A DNA stretch of 64,000 nt, taken from positions 5,355,142 to 5,419,141 of the forward strand of contig OX336351.1 in the NCBI GenBank assembly GCA_946902875.1. Reading direction: 5' to 3'. The stretch comes from Nematopogon swammerdamellus. Taxonomy: Eukaryota; Arthropoda; Insecta; Lepidoptera; Adelidae. The notes under the pieces were generated by a model that had not been told where the DNA came from, did no database searches, and worked only from the letters and a program-made list of their open reading frames with translations. A program made the position numbers and the translations under genes. Shown one piece after another: positions 32,028 to 43,130 of this stretch. Within the stretch, counting starts at the first letter, position 1, and each line of letters opens with the position of its first letter.

Positions 32028-34394
32028 GCGGTGGGTCCTATTCTTTCTACTAGTGCTATTATTTTAAATAAAGTAGGTGGATACCTTCCCACTTCGACAC
32101 TAGATGAGGGACTTTTTTCATATTATCAACATTTACCACTTGCGGATGAACGGTTCTTTGAATCTAAATCTATAGACCTTCTCTTAGGCATGGATTTACT
32201 TGGGGATATATTGCAGGGGGGCTTAGTAAGGGTAGGTCCAGGATTTCCCATTGGTTTAGATACGATTTTTGGGTTTGCGGTAGCAGGTCCTGTCTCATAC
32301 AAAGAACCCAGTGCGGCGCGGTTTTCTTACAGTCTATACACGGAGGAAAATTCTTTGGATGGGGTTATTCAAAGATTTTGGGAATCCGAGGAGATCCCAG
32401 AGAAAGCGGTTAAAGATCCACAACATGCAGTTTGCGAGAATTTATTCCGTACGACTCATCAGCGCAATGCTGAGGGGCGCTATTCAGTGCGCTTACCTTT
32501 CCTATCAAATCGACCTAAATTAGGAGATTCTAGAACCATAGCACTTAGGCGGTTTTTATCACTAGAAAGGCGGCTTAACTCAGAACCAAGAATGCGTTCC
32601 AAATATGTAGAGTTCATGCGGGAATATATACAATTGGGGCACATGTCGGTGGCTCCAGCCACAATTACGCGCGGGGAACATTACTTTATCCCACATCATG
32701 GGGTTTTCAAGAATTCAGGGGATACTGAAAAAATTAGAGTGGTTTTCGATGCAAGCTGCTCTACTATTTCAGGAGTCTCATTAAATGACTGTCTTCACGC
32801 TGGGCCGAAGCTCCAGCTGGACATAAATGAAATCATTTTAGACTTTCGCCTTCACGCGGTAGTTTTCGTAACGGACATCCGAATGATGTTCAGGCAGGTT
32901 TTAGTAGACTACCGAGACCGAGCGTTTCAGCTCATATTTTGGCGGGAATCTACGGACCAGCCACTGTGCATATTCACTTTAAATACTAACACGTACGGTT
33001 TAAAGTCTAGCCCATACATTGCTATTAGGTGCCTACGACAACTAGCAGATGATTATGAGGATCGCTTTCCTATCGCGGCACGTACACTGCGGAATTCGGT
33101 TTACATGGACGATATTTTAGGCGGCGCAAGCTCATTAGAAGCTGCGGCAGAGCTAAAGTCTCAACTGATTTCCATGCTATCTCTGGGAGGCTATGAGTTG
33201 CGTAAGTGGGCATCTAGTTGTCCAGAGCTTCTCTCAGATATTCCGGTGGAACATTGTGAGAAGCCACACCAATTCGATGCGGTAGATAGTCCTTCCTTCA
33301 TAAAGGTTCTCGGGATTCAATGGGATTCGGTGCTGGATGTCTTCTCATACAATATCGGTCTACCGTCAGAATCTACATTTACTAAGCGGGCAGTTCTCTC
33401 TACTATCGCGCGGACGTTCGACCCACTTGGTTGGATCGCACCAGTGGTGTTCAAGGCCAAACTGATCATGCAGTCTGTATGGTTGCTACAACTGACTTGG
33501 GATGAACCCTTACCAAGCCACTCTCAAGCGGATTGGGAGCGTTTTCTTTTCGACTTACCTCAGCTGAATCAGTTAAGGCTTAAGCGGTGCGTACTTCCGC
33601 CACATGCGGTTTCTTATTCACTACATGGGTTCTGTGATGGCTCAAACTTAGGCTATGCGGCTGTAGTTTATTTGCGTACTGTAAAACAGGATAATTCAGT
33701 ATCGATACACCTGCTCTCGGCCAAGTCCAGAGTAGCGCCTATTCGCTCTAAACTAACCATTCCTAAAATGGAACTTAGCGGCGCCATTATTTTATCTCGG
33801 TTAATTAATTATGTAGCAGCATCTTACGTGGGGAAAATTCAACTCGATGACATAGTATGCTGGTCAGACAGTACCATTGTACTATCTTGGTTGCGAACAC
33901 CACCACATACTCTACAAACTTTTGAGGGAAATAGAGTTGCGGAGATAAACAACTCTAAAGTGCGGTTAACTTGGCGGTATGTCCCATCTAATTTAAATTG
34001 TGCGGATATAGGATCTAGGGGAGCTACAGCTTCAGAGCTGCTTAACAGTTTACTGTGGTGGGACCCACATTGGTTACATGACAGTCCAGAGAGTTGGCCT
34101 GCGAACTATATTGGTCGCATCCCAGACTTGCCGGGCATTAAGACTGTCAAGCTAACATCTCATGCGGTAGTGATCGAGTCATGCGATCTACCTGCTCGGT
34201 ACAGCTCTCTACCTAAACTCCAGGCAGTAACGGCTTATTGTCTTCGTTTTTCATATAACTTGCGGAACACTAACAAGCGGAGCGGCCCTTTAACAATAGC
34301 GGAATTATCAGCGGCATTAAAAACATTAATTAAAACAGTACAACAAGCGGAATTTTCAATTCATCTGGAATTACTTTCCAAGGGGCGATTATGA
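32028..34394 (+). pseudogene. BEL/Pao reverse transcriptase and RNase H segment
   Basis: About 787 codons. In order: linker after the protease, RT fingers and palm with HYFIPHHGVFK and IRVVFDASC (about 217-243), VTDIRMMFRQV (first catalytic Asp, about 280-291), YGLKSSPY (about 322-329) and YMDD (about 358-361). A connection domain with the Pao-type RTFDPLGWIAPVVFKAK (about 461) follows, then RNase H with FCDGSNLGYAA (about 534-545) and WSDSTIVLSWL (about 611-621). All catalytic aspartates are visible. The frame ends at TGA 34392-34394, yet homologous sequence continues in the same frame (LSPFLDEEGF, RVGGRLS), so this stop is a nonsense mutation or a readthrough site. It is cut off from gag-protease by the frameshift before 32028. 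Confidence 0.9.
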
Positions 34395-35666
34395 TCCACG
34401 CGTATTCGACGACTTAGTCCTTTCCTTGATGAGGAGGGATTTTTACGTGTAGGCGGGCGGCTTTCAAATTCAAATCTTCCTATGGGAACGAAGCATCCTC
34501 TGTTGTTGCCCAAATCTCATGCGCTGACGCGGCTAATAATAGATCATTTTCACTTGACTCATTGTCACGCGGGCCCTACAGCTTTACAAGCTATACTTCA
34601 GCGGAGATATTGGATTCTCTCAGCGAGACAAGCTATTCGGTTCCAAATATTTAAATGCATTCCGTGTTTTAGACTCAAGGCCAAGCCTTCAGAACCTATT
34701 ATGGCCGATCTCCCAGCAGATCGCGTCACTCAATCGGGCGGTGTTTTTCATGCGGTAGCCACGGATTTTGCGGGACCTTTTCAAATCAAAGCCTCTACGT
34801 TACGGAACGCTAAAGTCCTCAAGGCATATCTGTGCGTATTCGTTTGTCTTGCCACGCGGGTGGTTCATTTAGAGGTTGTCTCGGACTTATCCACCATAGC
34901 CTTTCTTGCTGCATTCACCAGGTTTGCATCAAGACGGGGATTGCCTAGGCTAATTCGATCGGACTGCGGTACAAACTACGTCGGCAGTAATAGACACTTA
35001 ACGGAAATTGAGCGTCACCTTCGTCAACCGGCCGTAGCGGCTTCTCTCGAGAGAGAATTCACTAATCGCGGTATCGAATGGAGATTCAATCGACCCAGCG
35101 CGCCTCACTTTGGCGGCATTTTTGAAGCGGCAGTCAAATCTGCAAAAACTCACCTCAAGCGGGTTATAGGTGAGCAAACTCTCACGTTTGAAGAGTTAAC
35201 AACAGTTTTTACGCGGGTAGAAGCGGTTTTAAATTCACGTCCAATGCATCCATTATCCTCGGACCCATTAGAATTCGACGTTCTGACTGGCGCTCAATTC
35301 CTTATCGGGAGATCATTAACTTCAGTCCCAGAATATGATTGGACGGCGGAGCCCATTTCGAGGCTAAAGCGATTCGAATTGGTACAGGCCATGTCACAAC
35401 ATTTCTGGAAGCGGTGGAGCTCAGACTATCTGACCACTCTCCAACAGCGGTCGAAGTGGACTTCAAAGACCGATTCCCCTCGCGTGGGCGATCTGGTTCT
35501 TCTGAAGGACGAAAACATTCCGCCCCTCCACTGGAATATGGGCAGGATTGCGGAAATTAAACCAGGCAGAGATGGATTTATTCGGGTTGTGGTAGTCAAC
35601 ACTCCACATGGGGTTTTAACACGACCTGTAGTTAAGGTGTGTCGTCTTCCTATCTACGATCATTAG
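34395..35666 (+). pseudogene. BEL/Pao integrase segment
   Basis: Same frame as RT after the TGA at 34392. FLDEEGFLRVGGRLS precedes an HHCC zinc-binding module (H-F-H-L-T-H-C-H-A-G ... CIPC). The catalytic core has D in ATDFAGPF, D in IRSDCGTNYVG and E in FGGIFEAAVK, a complete D,D-E triad (about 95, 161 and 215 counted from the Met at 34482). A C-terminal DUF5641-like segment (SRLKRFELVQAMSQHFWKR, VGDLVLLKDEN) ends at TAG 35664-35666. The segment alone is open and could start at 34482, but BEL/Pao integrase is normally released from the polyprotein. Confidence 0.88.
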
Positions 35667-35720
35667 ATCAGCGGTGACTTTTCAATGTATTGCGGTTGAT
35701 AAGAAGCTTGGCTTCTTCTC

Positions 35721-35732
35721 AGGGGGGGGGGG
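35721..35732 (+). other. Polypurine tract of the BEL element
   Basis: A followed by eleven G, abutting the 3' LTR at 35733. It would prime plus-strand DNA synthesis. Confidence 0.85.
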
Positions 35733-36058
35733 TGTTCGGTATTATTCGGCTTTACATCGCGCAACACAAATTCACTAGGTACACTTGCCTCCATCAAGCC
35801 CGGCGGCAGAGACAAACAGCCACATAGCTGGCCACCTACGCTTGTCCGCTCTGGTTGCCAAGCAACGGGCGACAGAGAGTTGTTGTTGACGGGTTCTGCA
35901 AAAACTGAACGGAGCGGTGTACATAATTACGTACGAAAACCAAAGACGAAAACGAAAACTTTTACCAAGATCGTGGTGTGGACTGGGCTATCGAAGGAGC
36001 GGACGGCGCGGCGATTTCACAAGGTAGGAGGCCACAACCATATACACACTACGATTCA
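35733..36058 (+). repeat. 3' LTR of the BEL/Pao element
   Basis: Identical to 29362-29687; begins tgttcggtat and ends acgattca. Confidence 0.95.
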
Positions 36059-36063
36059 TATTT
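36059..36063. other. Target-site duplication of the BEL element
   Basis: tattt at 29357-29361 and here. Joining the flanks gives cacaaactatttacatagcc, exactly the uninterrupted SINE sequence at 38271-38290. Confidence 0.95.
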
Positions 36064-36238
36064 ACATAGCCGTTTCGACCGACCTTTCATTCAGTGCGGT
36101 GGTACCAACCCGGGCGGGTTAAACCCTACCACCTAGTAATATAAGAAGGGAGTCATATCCCTTAGTCGCCTTTTACGACATACACGGGGAGAGATGCAGT
36201 GGGACTATTCTTTTAAAGTACTGGCCCCACACGGTACA
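36059..36238 (-). repeat. SINE, B type, head half (continues 29208-29361)
   Basis: Body ttcagtgcggtggtaccaac, spacer taatataagaagggagtca, then the head read in reverse (cttttacgacatacacgggg to ccacacggtaca). Confidence 0.92.
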
Positions 36239-36953
36239 TTACAGAGAAAGAGACCACAATTATAGAGAAAGAAGTATGGGTAGTGCAAGCAAGGTAGGAC
36301 TTTATTCTCAAAGTAAGAATAGATATTACGAAACCCCTTTGCTGGTGAACAAGCTTTATCTCTGTGTAAACGTTACTAATATATTATTGTGTGCACTGGA
36401 TTTAAAAAAAACCCCGATCCTTAAGAAGTAAAAAATAATTTCCATTTACTTACTTAAAGAATTCGGGGGACCACTAAGTAAATTCTCGCGCTGTCGTGAG
36501 TTTTTATATTTTGTTTACTACGCGCGTTCGACTCGCACTTGACCGGTTTATATTCAAGATCTGTGTCATATCTGTGTTTTGGCAAAATTTTTCCTACAGA
36601 GACACAGATCTTGACCATAAAATTCGAACGAAGTAAAATTAAAATTTTAAAACCAAAAAAAAAAATTAAAATGGTTAAAACCATTTGCAATTTTTTTCTA
36701 TGATAGGTAGTTCAATTAATCTAGTTCTGCCAACCGGGTTCTAACGATATGAGGCATGCCACATAATAAACTAAATATTTATTTTTAAATGTCATATTTC
36801 ACATTTGATGCCATTTTCCCGATTTATCTATTATACATATCTGTATATAACTTGGTTGCCATTTTTAATAGTTATATATTATATCTTTCATTTTGTGCCA
36901 AATTTTAACTTGATACGAGAAACCGTTTATAAGTCTGTTATGTATGATAACCG
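36239..36953. other. Intergenic with small repeat scraps
   Basis: Around 36524-36548 ttcgactcgcacttgaccgg is the end module of repeat K. The 78-codon minus-strand ORF shows no family. No gene. Confidence 0.45.
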
Positions 36954-37304
36954 TGTACCGTGTGGGGCCGGTACTTAAAAAGAATATCCCCACTGCATCT
37001 CTCCCCATGCATGTCGTAAAAGGCGACTAAGGGATAAGGACAAGATACCGTGCTAAAGGGCGACAGGCTCGCCACCTCTCACCTTGGCACGGTACTTCCA
37101 CCGAGTCATGCAGCAGGTAGGTCTTCGTGCCTTACTTGCTGCTTGATCGATTGAATCTTGTTCGAATACTTTGCGAAACGTGGTGGTTGGTGTTGTGCTG
37201 TAATTGAACAGAGTTCTTGCAGCACAACACCGATTACTCTGCTTACCCCGATTGGCGGGATTTAGCGTGTGTGATATGTATGTATATGTATGTATGTATG
37301 TATG
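36954..37304 (+). repeat. SINE, C type, full length (reference copy)
   Basis: Head tgtaccgtgtggggccggta to cgtaaaaggcgactaaggg, shared with the B type, then a different body (ccgtgctaaagggcgacagg, gtgttgtgctgtaattg, gcagcacaacaccgattact) and a (tatg)n tail. Confidence 0.9.
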
Positions 37305-38126
37305 ATCCTGTGACACAGAGAGGGACGAACGAGTCAAAGAATTAGTTCGAGTTTTCAGAACTAATTATGTTTTCACTCTTTGTGGTACTCTTTCAGGTAC
37401 GGAACCTAAAATATAATTTTTAGAGATTTTGTGACATTTACCGCCATAGAGACAAAAATCTCCTCAGTAAAATACTTACGTCGTCGTAAATATTAAAGTG
37501 AGAAAATGAATCTCGCAATAAGTCGAACAACATTCAACGGCGCGTGAGTCTGTAAGCGGCTTACGATTTCCCACTGTACCTACGTTCATAATTTGCACGA
37601 ACGAAACCTTTCCGTAGACCCACCGCTCTATTAGACTCGACCACGTATTGTATTGTATTGTTTATTGATCATTCATATGGCGGTTAGACTGCGCTCGAAC
37701 TTGTCACAATTTGTTCTATCCGGTTCGATTACACCCACGAAGAAGAACCGACAAGAAACTTCGCAGGGTATTTTTTTAAACATGTTTTTACAAGTATTTA
37801 GTGACTAGCCACATAATAACACCGCCCATAGTCTATCTAAAACACAGCTTGAGAGCAAGATTAACAATTTTGCTGAGAGTTCTGACTATAAAGACTTATT
37901 AATTAAGTGGATCAGGTGTAAAGAGGGGTTTGACACCTGAAAGACAGAGACTGAATATCAGAGAAATAAATATATTGCATGTCGACCTTCTACAACCAAC
38001 GGCAGCTCGCAAACGGGTCGACATTGTCTACTATACAAACAAACAAACATAATAATTTATTGAGCAAATAAATTAAAAGATATATATATTAGTGCTCAAA
38101 ACTAGCCATTAGGCTCGCCTCGCACC
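37305..38126. other. Intergenic with a LINE-tail repeat N copy
   Basis: 37646-37770 (tattgtttattgatcattca, gaagaagaaccgacaagaaa) recurs at 41097-41242 and in part at 17405-17465. No gene. Confidence 0.55.
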
Positions 38127-38478
38127 TTTTTTTTTTTTTTTTTATGGAAACTGACACGGTTGGCTACATCACCTACAACATCCGTGATGTCAGCCCATAA
38201 CACCGGATGAACTTGGTGCCACGTCAGTGCTTCCCTTCGGTCGTGTCGGCTACACTGAACTGGACGGAAAACACAAACTATTTACATAGCCGTTTCGACC
38301 GACCTTTCATTCAGTGCGGTGGTACCAAACCGGGCGGGTTAAACCCTACCACCTAGTAATATAAGAAGGGAGTCATATCCCTTGGTCGCCTTTTACGACA
38401 TACACGGGGAGAGATGCAGTGGGGCTATTCTTTTAAAGTACCGGCCCCACACGGTACATACCGGCCCCACACGGTACA
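38127..38478 (-). repeat. SINE, B type, full length (reference copy)
   Basis: Poly(T), atggaaactgacacggttgg, shared body, spacer and complete head. It ends in a 20-bp tandem duplication (ccggccccacacggtaca, twice). This copy is the empty-site control for the BEL insertion. Confidence 0.92.
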
Positions 38479-39528
38479 ACCACGGTACCTGTATCGCTAA
38501 GCTCCGTTTACTTTTAGGTGTGGGGGTGTAGATTTTGTGTTAATTAAATATTATTGTAGGTACAAAAGTATGCATTTACTTAAGATAAAATAAATTGTAA
38601 GGTTAATATTTCTTTACGAGTAAATAAAACGGTTAATTAATAGATTAGTAGGTATGTTTGTAAGTTTGGGTTAATTTAAAATGTGCGTTAGTGTATGCCT
38701 AATAGTTTTATGTGTTTTAGAATGCTATACTATATAACTACAATTATTTTTTTCTTATTTGTGGAGTCGGACGTAAAGTTAATCCAGAAAACAATCTAAT
38801 AATATCAAGGCGAAAAAAAAATTACGCATGCAGGAGTGACGTTTTCTATTCTTAGATACATACATAAATACCACGCACTGTATTCCGAAAATCGGGGTGA
38901 GCAGATTAATCGGTGTTGTGCTGCAAGGACTCTTGTAAATTACTTTATTATTTACAAAAGTAATGCTGGAAATTTTCTAGTAACTACATTATTTATTTAC
39001 TTAAAAAAGTTTATTTTATACATTAACTACGCTAACACTTTTCCCGTGGTTCCTGCCTCTCTGCCATATTAATCCCCGACTGAAGGATTTGGGACGAAAA
39101 TAACTGCGGGAATGGGAATATTCCAAAGCCGGTAAGTTTTTAATCAGCTAAGAAGTTGCCTGTACCGGATCTTCTGGAGACTGAGACGATCTCGTTGTCG
39201 ATAACGGAACTTGCTTTTAAATAGATACCTACCTAAAATCTTTTGATGATTTTTTTGTAGAAATTTCATAAAACCCGAATACGAAAAACGAAAAGTTGAT
39301 CTTAAAAAGCGCCAGAAAATTGCGTAGTCGAGCTCCTTTTATAGCTATTATATGGCTATTAGAATCCTTCTACACGTCTGACTACGGCCTAGAGCTCTTT
39401 AAGATCCACTTTCCAGGCTACCTTCGTTTTACGTAGGTACCTAGATATATAAGTCAATGGTACCTAGTCGGTTTTATGCACAGATCAGAGAAGTTTTTAT
39501 GTTATTATTTTTTTAGTTTTATATTTTA
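38479..39528. other. Intergenic with one SINE scrap
   Basis: 38866-38943 is a C-type SINE fragment on the minus strand (gaaaatcggggtgagcagat, tgttgtgctgcaaggactct). Otherwise AT-rich with no gene. Confidence 0.5.
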
Positions 39529-39660
39529 CTAGCTGAGCCCACGGCTCCGCTCACGTGCTTTTTTTCCCTAATTTTCTTTTTTCGTAAACCATCCCTGTAT
39601 TGAGGCGAACAAAAAAAAAAATTCAAATCGGTCGAGCCATTTTCGAGTTTTTGCCAGGCT
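39529..39660 (+). repeat. Dispersed repeat of the ctagctg type, partial
   Basis: ctagctgagcccacggctcc is the same start as the composite element at 59816. aaatcggtcgagccattttc follows. It runs directly into the target duplication at 39661. Confidence 0.65.
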
Positions 39661-39669
39661 AACGCACGG

Positions 39670-40473
39670 GCTTATTTGGAAAATATACCTCTACCCAGCG
39701 CTCGTGACGTCACTGGCCGCGCTAGCATCGGGTATATTATTTTCAAACACAGAAATTGTTAGCCCTTTAAAATTTAATGTACCTTCACCCAACATTTGTG
39801 ACATCACTGATCGCGCTGGCGTCGGGTATACTTTCAAATGCAGGACTTCGCGCGCAGGCACTTTAAAATATACCCGACTTATACGACGACCCGATATAAA
39901 CGACATGCGCCGCCTCAACATTAGGTTAGGGTTAATATACACGGTGTTGCATTTGCCCCCGTAATATTTTTAACTGACATAAGGGGGCAATTCTATATGT
40001 GAAACTAAACAACTTCTGTGGCGAAAATTTTTTTTTTAAACAAAAAAAAATATTTTTTCTATACAATCTATTCTCAAAATGTATGGAGAAAAAAAAATTT
40101 TTTTTCTTCAAATTAAAAAGTCGTACAACAAAAGTTGTTCTATTTCACGTACAGAATCACCCCCTTTCGGGTTTTACGGTTGGGGTTGCAACACCGTGTA
40201 TAGAAGATGCGTCGCGTAGTGACGCATCTTCTTTATATTAACCCTGGTTATTTTTTTTTAAACCACCAAAACATCACTCATACCACTTATCGTGTTGGGA
40301 TCGGGTATACATTAAAGGAAGCCAAACGGAGTTTCGTTACTTGAAAGTATACCCGAGAAAAGTGCTGCGCTCGGGTATATTTTCAAGTGACAAACTTGCT
40401 TTGCTACTCCTTGAATGTATACCCGAGCTCAGCACTATTGAGCGCTGGGTAAAGGTATATTTTCCAAATAAGC
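39670..40473. mobile_element. TIR element with 9-bp target duplication (Mutator-like or foldback)
   Basis: 34-bp terminal inverted repeats, 39670-39703 and 40440-40473 (gcttatttggaaaatatacc), differing at one position. aacgcacgg is directly repeated at 39661-39669 and 40474-40482. Inside, the phrase tcgggtata recurs several times in both orientations. There is no transposase. Nine-base duplications with long TIRs are typical of Mutator-like elements; foldback elements are the alternative. Confidence 0.85.
39928..40245. mobile_element. MITE nested in the 9-bp-duplication element
   Basis: agggttaatata with cacggtgttgc at the left and gcaacaccgtg with tatattaaccct at the right are inverted. On the right the two blocks are split by the hairpin gaagatgcgtc-gcgtagt-gacgcatcttc (40203-40231). 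The interior is A/T homopolymer rich. The target duplication is not resolved (ggtta is possible). Confidence 0.75.
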
Positions 40474-40482
40474 AACGCACGG

Positions 40483-41529
40483 CAATTGATTTGTAAATAT
40501 AGATTTGATTCTTTGTTGATGATTCAAATCTCTTTATTTATCATTCGTATATACAGTCGATAACAGACTACCAAAAATTTAAGGGGTGATTCTGGAACAA
40601 CAACACTTACTTTTGTATTTAAGTCTTCGGTAGAAAAGAAGCCAGCGCCGTCTTCTAGCCATACTCATCTGTTTATTTTTCTATTCGATTCTTTGTAGTT
40701 CTAAACCATAAAGTGTTGTATATTTTTTAAGCCCTTCACAACGATACCCCACTCTATGGTGTTTGAAAAAAAAAACAATAATTTTATGTTTGTGGCATTT
40801 ACGGCACACATCGCCGCCAGCGCACGCGGTTGCAAAGGCGAGCACATGCCTTATAGAGATTTGTTTCAGTCAGCCTTTGTATGTTTGAGAGGCGCCTGAA
40901 TCGTCGAGGTGTCCAACATTTTTCCTTCACAATAGCTTTCCTTCTCTGCAAGTGGCGCTTATATTGATATTAAGATGCGTAATAAAATGCAGTCGTCCTC
41001 AATTAAGAAACATCCTACCACAATCGGATCGGGTTACAGGCCCATTTCATTTCATTCACCCGCCACGCGTCGAGCCTTCGGCGGTACAACAACGGCAAGA
41101 TCTGTTTATTGTTTATTGTTTATTTAGCATCTATTGGCAGTACACTGCGCTCAGATTTGTCATATTTACATTGTAACATTCCGCCAGTTCGATTATCACA
41201 GCGAAGAAGAACTGACAAGAAACTTCACTGGAATTTTTTTCAATGTCCACTTAGTCTATACAAAAATGTTTGCCACTGCCTAGACACGCATGTGCTGATT
41301 TGTGACATGCAGCAATTCATGACAAATTGAAAACATTTTTACTATGAAATTTGTATGGACTACTGGTTTCTGGCGCAAACCACCACATGTCGTTATCGCA
41401 TAACTAATTAATTACATTCATATCGCATCATTAATTATATGTTGTACTAACTCTAAAATTCTGTAGACATCTGTGGAAATCTGTCGTACCATGTCATATT
41501 GAAATTCATATTCGTATTCATATAGATTT
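40483..41529. other. Intergenic with a LINE-tail repeat N copy
   Basis: 41097-41242 (ttattgtttatttagcatct, gaagaagaactgacaagaaa) matches 37646-37770. No gene. Confidence 0.5.
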
Positions 41530-41915
41530 TAGACTGGTGTGGTAAGTTTTAGACTGGTGGTAAGTTCTTATACTGGTGGTAAATTCATGCTGCATCTCTC
41601 TTCGTTCATTTCGTAAAAGGTGACAAGGGATAAGGGCAAGTTGCCGTGCTAAATAGCGACAGGCTAGCCACCTCTCAACTTGGTGGGGTCATTCCACCGA
41701 GTCATACAGCAGGTGGGTCGTCGTGCCTTACTTGCTGCTTGATAGTTAAATTCCTAAACGTGGTGTTCGGTGGTTGTGCTGTAATTTACCACAGTAAGCA
41801 TGACACCAATTACTATTCTTACTCCGATTGTCTGCATACAACGTGTGGTAGGTATGTATGTAAGTTCATACAGTTATAATAGACTGGTGGTAAGTTCTTA
41901 GACTGGTGGTAACCG
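41530..41915 (+). repeat. 20-bp minisatellite interrupted by a C-type SINE
   Basis: agactggtggtaagttctta units occur at 41530-41585 and again at 41881-41915. Between them (about 41588-41875) lies a C-type SINE: ctgcatctctcttcg, gtgctaaatagcgacaggct, cacctctcaacttggtggg and a tatgtatgtaag tail. Confidence 0.8.
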
Positions 41916-41964
41916 CACGATGGTTTAATGGTAATATTATGGAGTTTCACGAATACCTGGAAGT

Positions 41965-42197
41965 TTTAACAGTATTTTTTTTTAAGGAACCTGTCAACTC
42001 AACCCATCATGGGTCCGCGATGTACTGATAATGGTGAAATAAATGCCGTGTCAGGGCTTTCCACTTCGGTAGTGCTGGCTACACTGAACTGGGCGGAAAA
42101 CACAAACTATTTTAATAGCCGCTTCAAAGGACTTTCACTAGTGCGGTGGCACGAATCCAGGCGGATGCCCATCACTTAGCAAGGCAAGGGAAGGGAC
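41965..42197 (-). repeat. SINE body and tail, diverged
   Basis: Poly(T), aatgccgtgtcagggctttc, gggcggaaaacacaaactat and tagtgcggtggcacgaatcc in minus-strand SINE order. Confidence 0.75.
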
Positions 42198-42324
42198 CCC
42201 GCGAAGGAAGGAAAATAGAAAGTTTGTGAGTGCGATATTGTTTTTGAAGTGTATCTCGATCGTTATGGGGAAGATCTTCCTGTACACATTTGTCATGATT
42301 ACACGATTTCAACTTCTTCGAGTG

Positions 42325-42710
42325 TTTTTTTTTCTTTATTGAAAGCGCGACTTGTGGCGCCGAGCCACCCATAAGGTGTCTAACGACGCCCATGGGCATT
42401 CGGCCGTATGCGAGGTTGCGAATGCCATGCCGGCTTGACGAGTGCCTATTCACACCCCTCTTGAAGGACCCTAAAATGTACCTGGAGGGAAATATATAGG
42501 AAAAAGAGCGTTCCAGAGTTTACCGGTTCTGTAGAGGAAAGATCTGCAGATTTTGTAGAGACCTAGTAACTGTGATAAGGTTCCATCAATGTGTCTCGAG
42601 TGATATAAGGGAACTGTACATTTGTGAAGGGGCCAGGAGAGGAGATATCCATCATCGCACACTCGAGATCGAGTCAAGTAGCCGAGGAGAGCAAACGGGT
42701 GGATGTGTGG
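42325..42710 (-). pseudogene. LINE 3' end, J family
   Basis: Minus-strand copy of the LINE C terminus. FLYRTGKLWNALFPIYFPP is readable upstream of the 3' terminus (gcgccgagccacccataagg on the plus strand), but a frame change separates it from the RHGIRN segment. About 170 bp of preceding sequence (VCDDGYLLSWPLHKCTV) differs from J1 at the nucleotide level. It ends near 42710. Confidence 0.75.
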
Positions 42711-42934
42711 AAAACGCCCCTACGAGGAAAAGAAAACGAGGGTGGAGGTAAATAAGCTAGGCAAGCCCGTGTAGCTTTATTTTACACTTTGCAATTTACC
42801 AAGCACGGAAAATAAAAAAACATCATATTTTGGTTTGAAATGAGTCACTTCTGGTTTAAATTTGACTAAAAACTTTGATTTGAAAATGTTTGATTTAAAT
42901 TTAATACAATTTAAAAAAGGCCGATCTGTATAGC

Positions 42935-43035
42935 CAGCAATTCAAATGGAAGTCTCCGGTATGGCACCTACCTTCTCGGAGGTGATATTGGCTGGTCGCG
43001 GCATGTGCTTTGGCCCCTCAGACTCAGCTACCCAT
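42935..43035 (+). repeat. LINE 3' tail fragment, sister of 3766-3884
   Basis: ggaagtctccggtatggcac, gaggtgatattggctgg and cagctacccataccg are the reverse complement of 3766-3884. Confidence 0.75.
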
Positions 43036-43130
43036 ACCGAATTAACTATAAAAGTGGGTCATTGCATGATGCGCAGCGCAGCCCGAGAGAACACTCTAGT
43101 TGATAAAAAAACGGTTTATTTTCAAATATA

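Larger units (their letters stand above)
29362..36058 (+). mobile_element. BEL/Pao LTR retrotransposon, full length, pol broken
   Basis: A 6697-bp element with identical 326-bp LTRs (tgttcggtat to acgattca) and the 5-bp duplication tattt on both sides. A tRNA-Tyr-type primer-binding site, gag with zinc fingers, protease, RT-RNase H, integrase and a G11 polypurine tract follow in BEL/Pao order. Coding is interrupted at 31765 (TGA), near 32015-32030 (frameshift) and at 34392 (TGA). Identical LTRs make it a recent insertion. Confidence 0.95.

Noticed and set aside
34482..35666. Integrase as an independent gene
   Set aside because: Homologous sequence continues upstream in the same frame through the TGA at 34392, so it is part of the broken pol.
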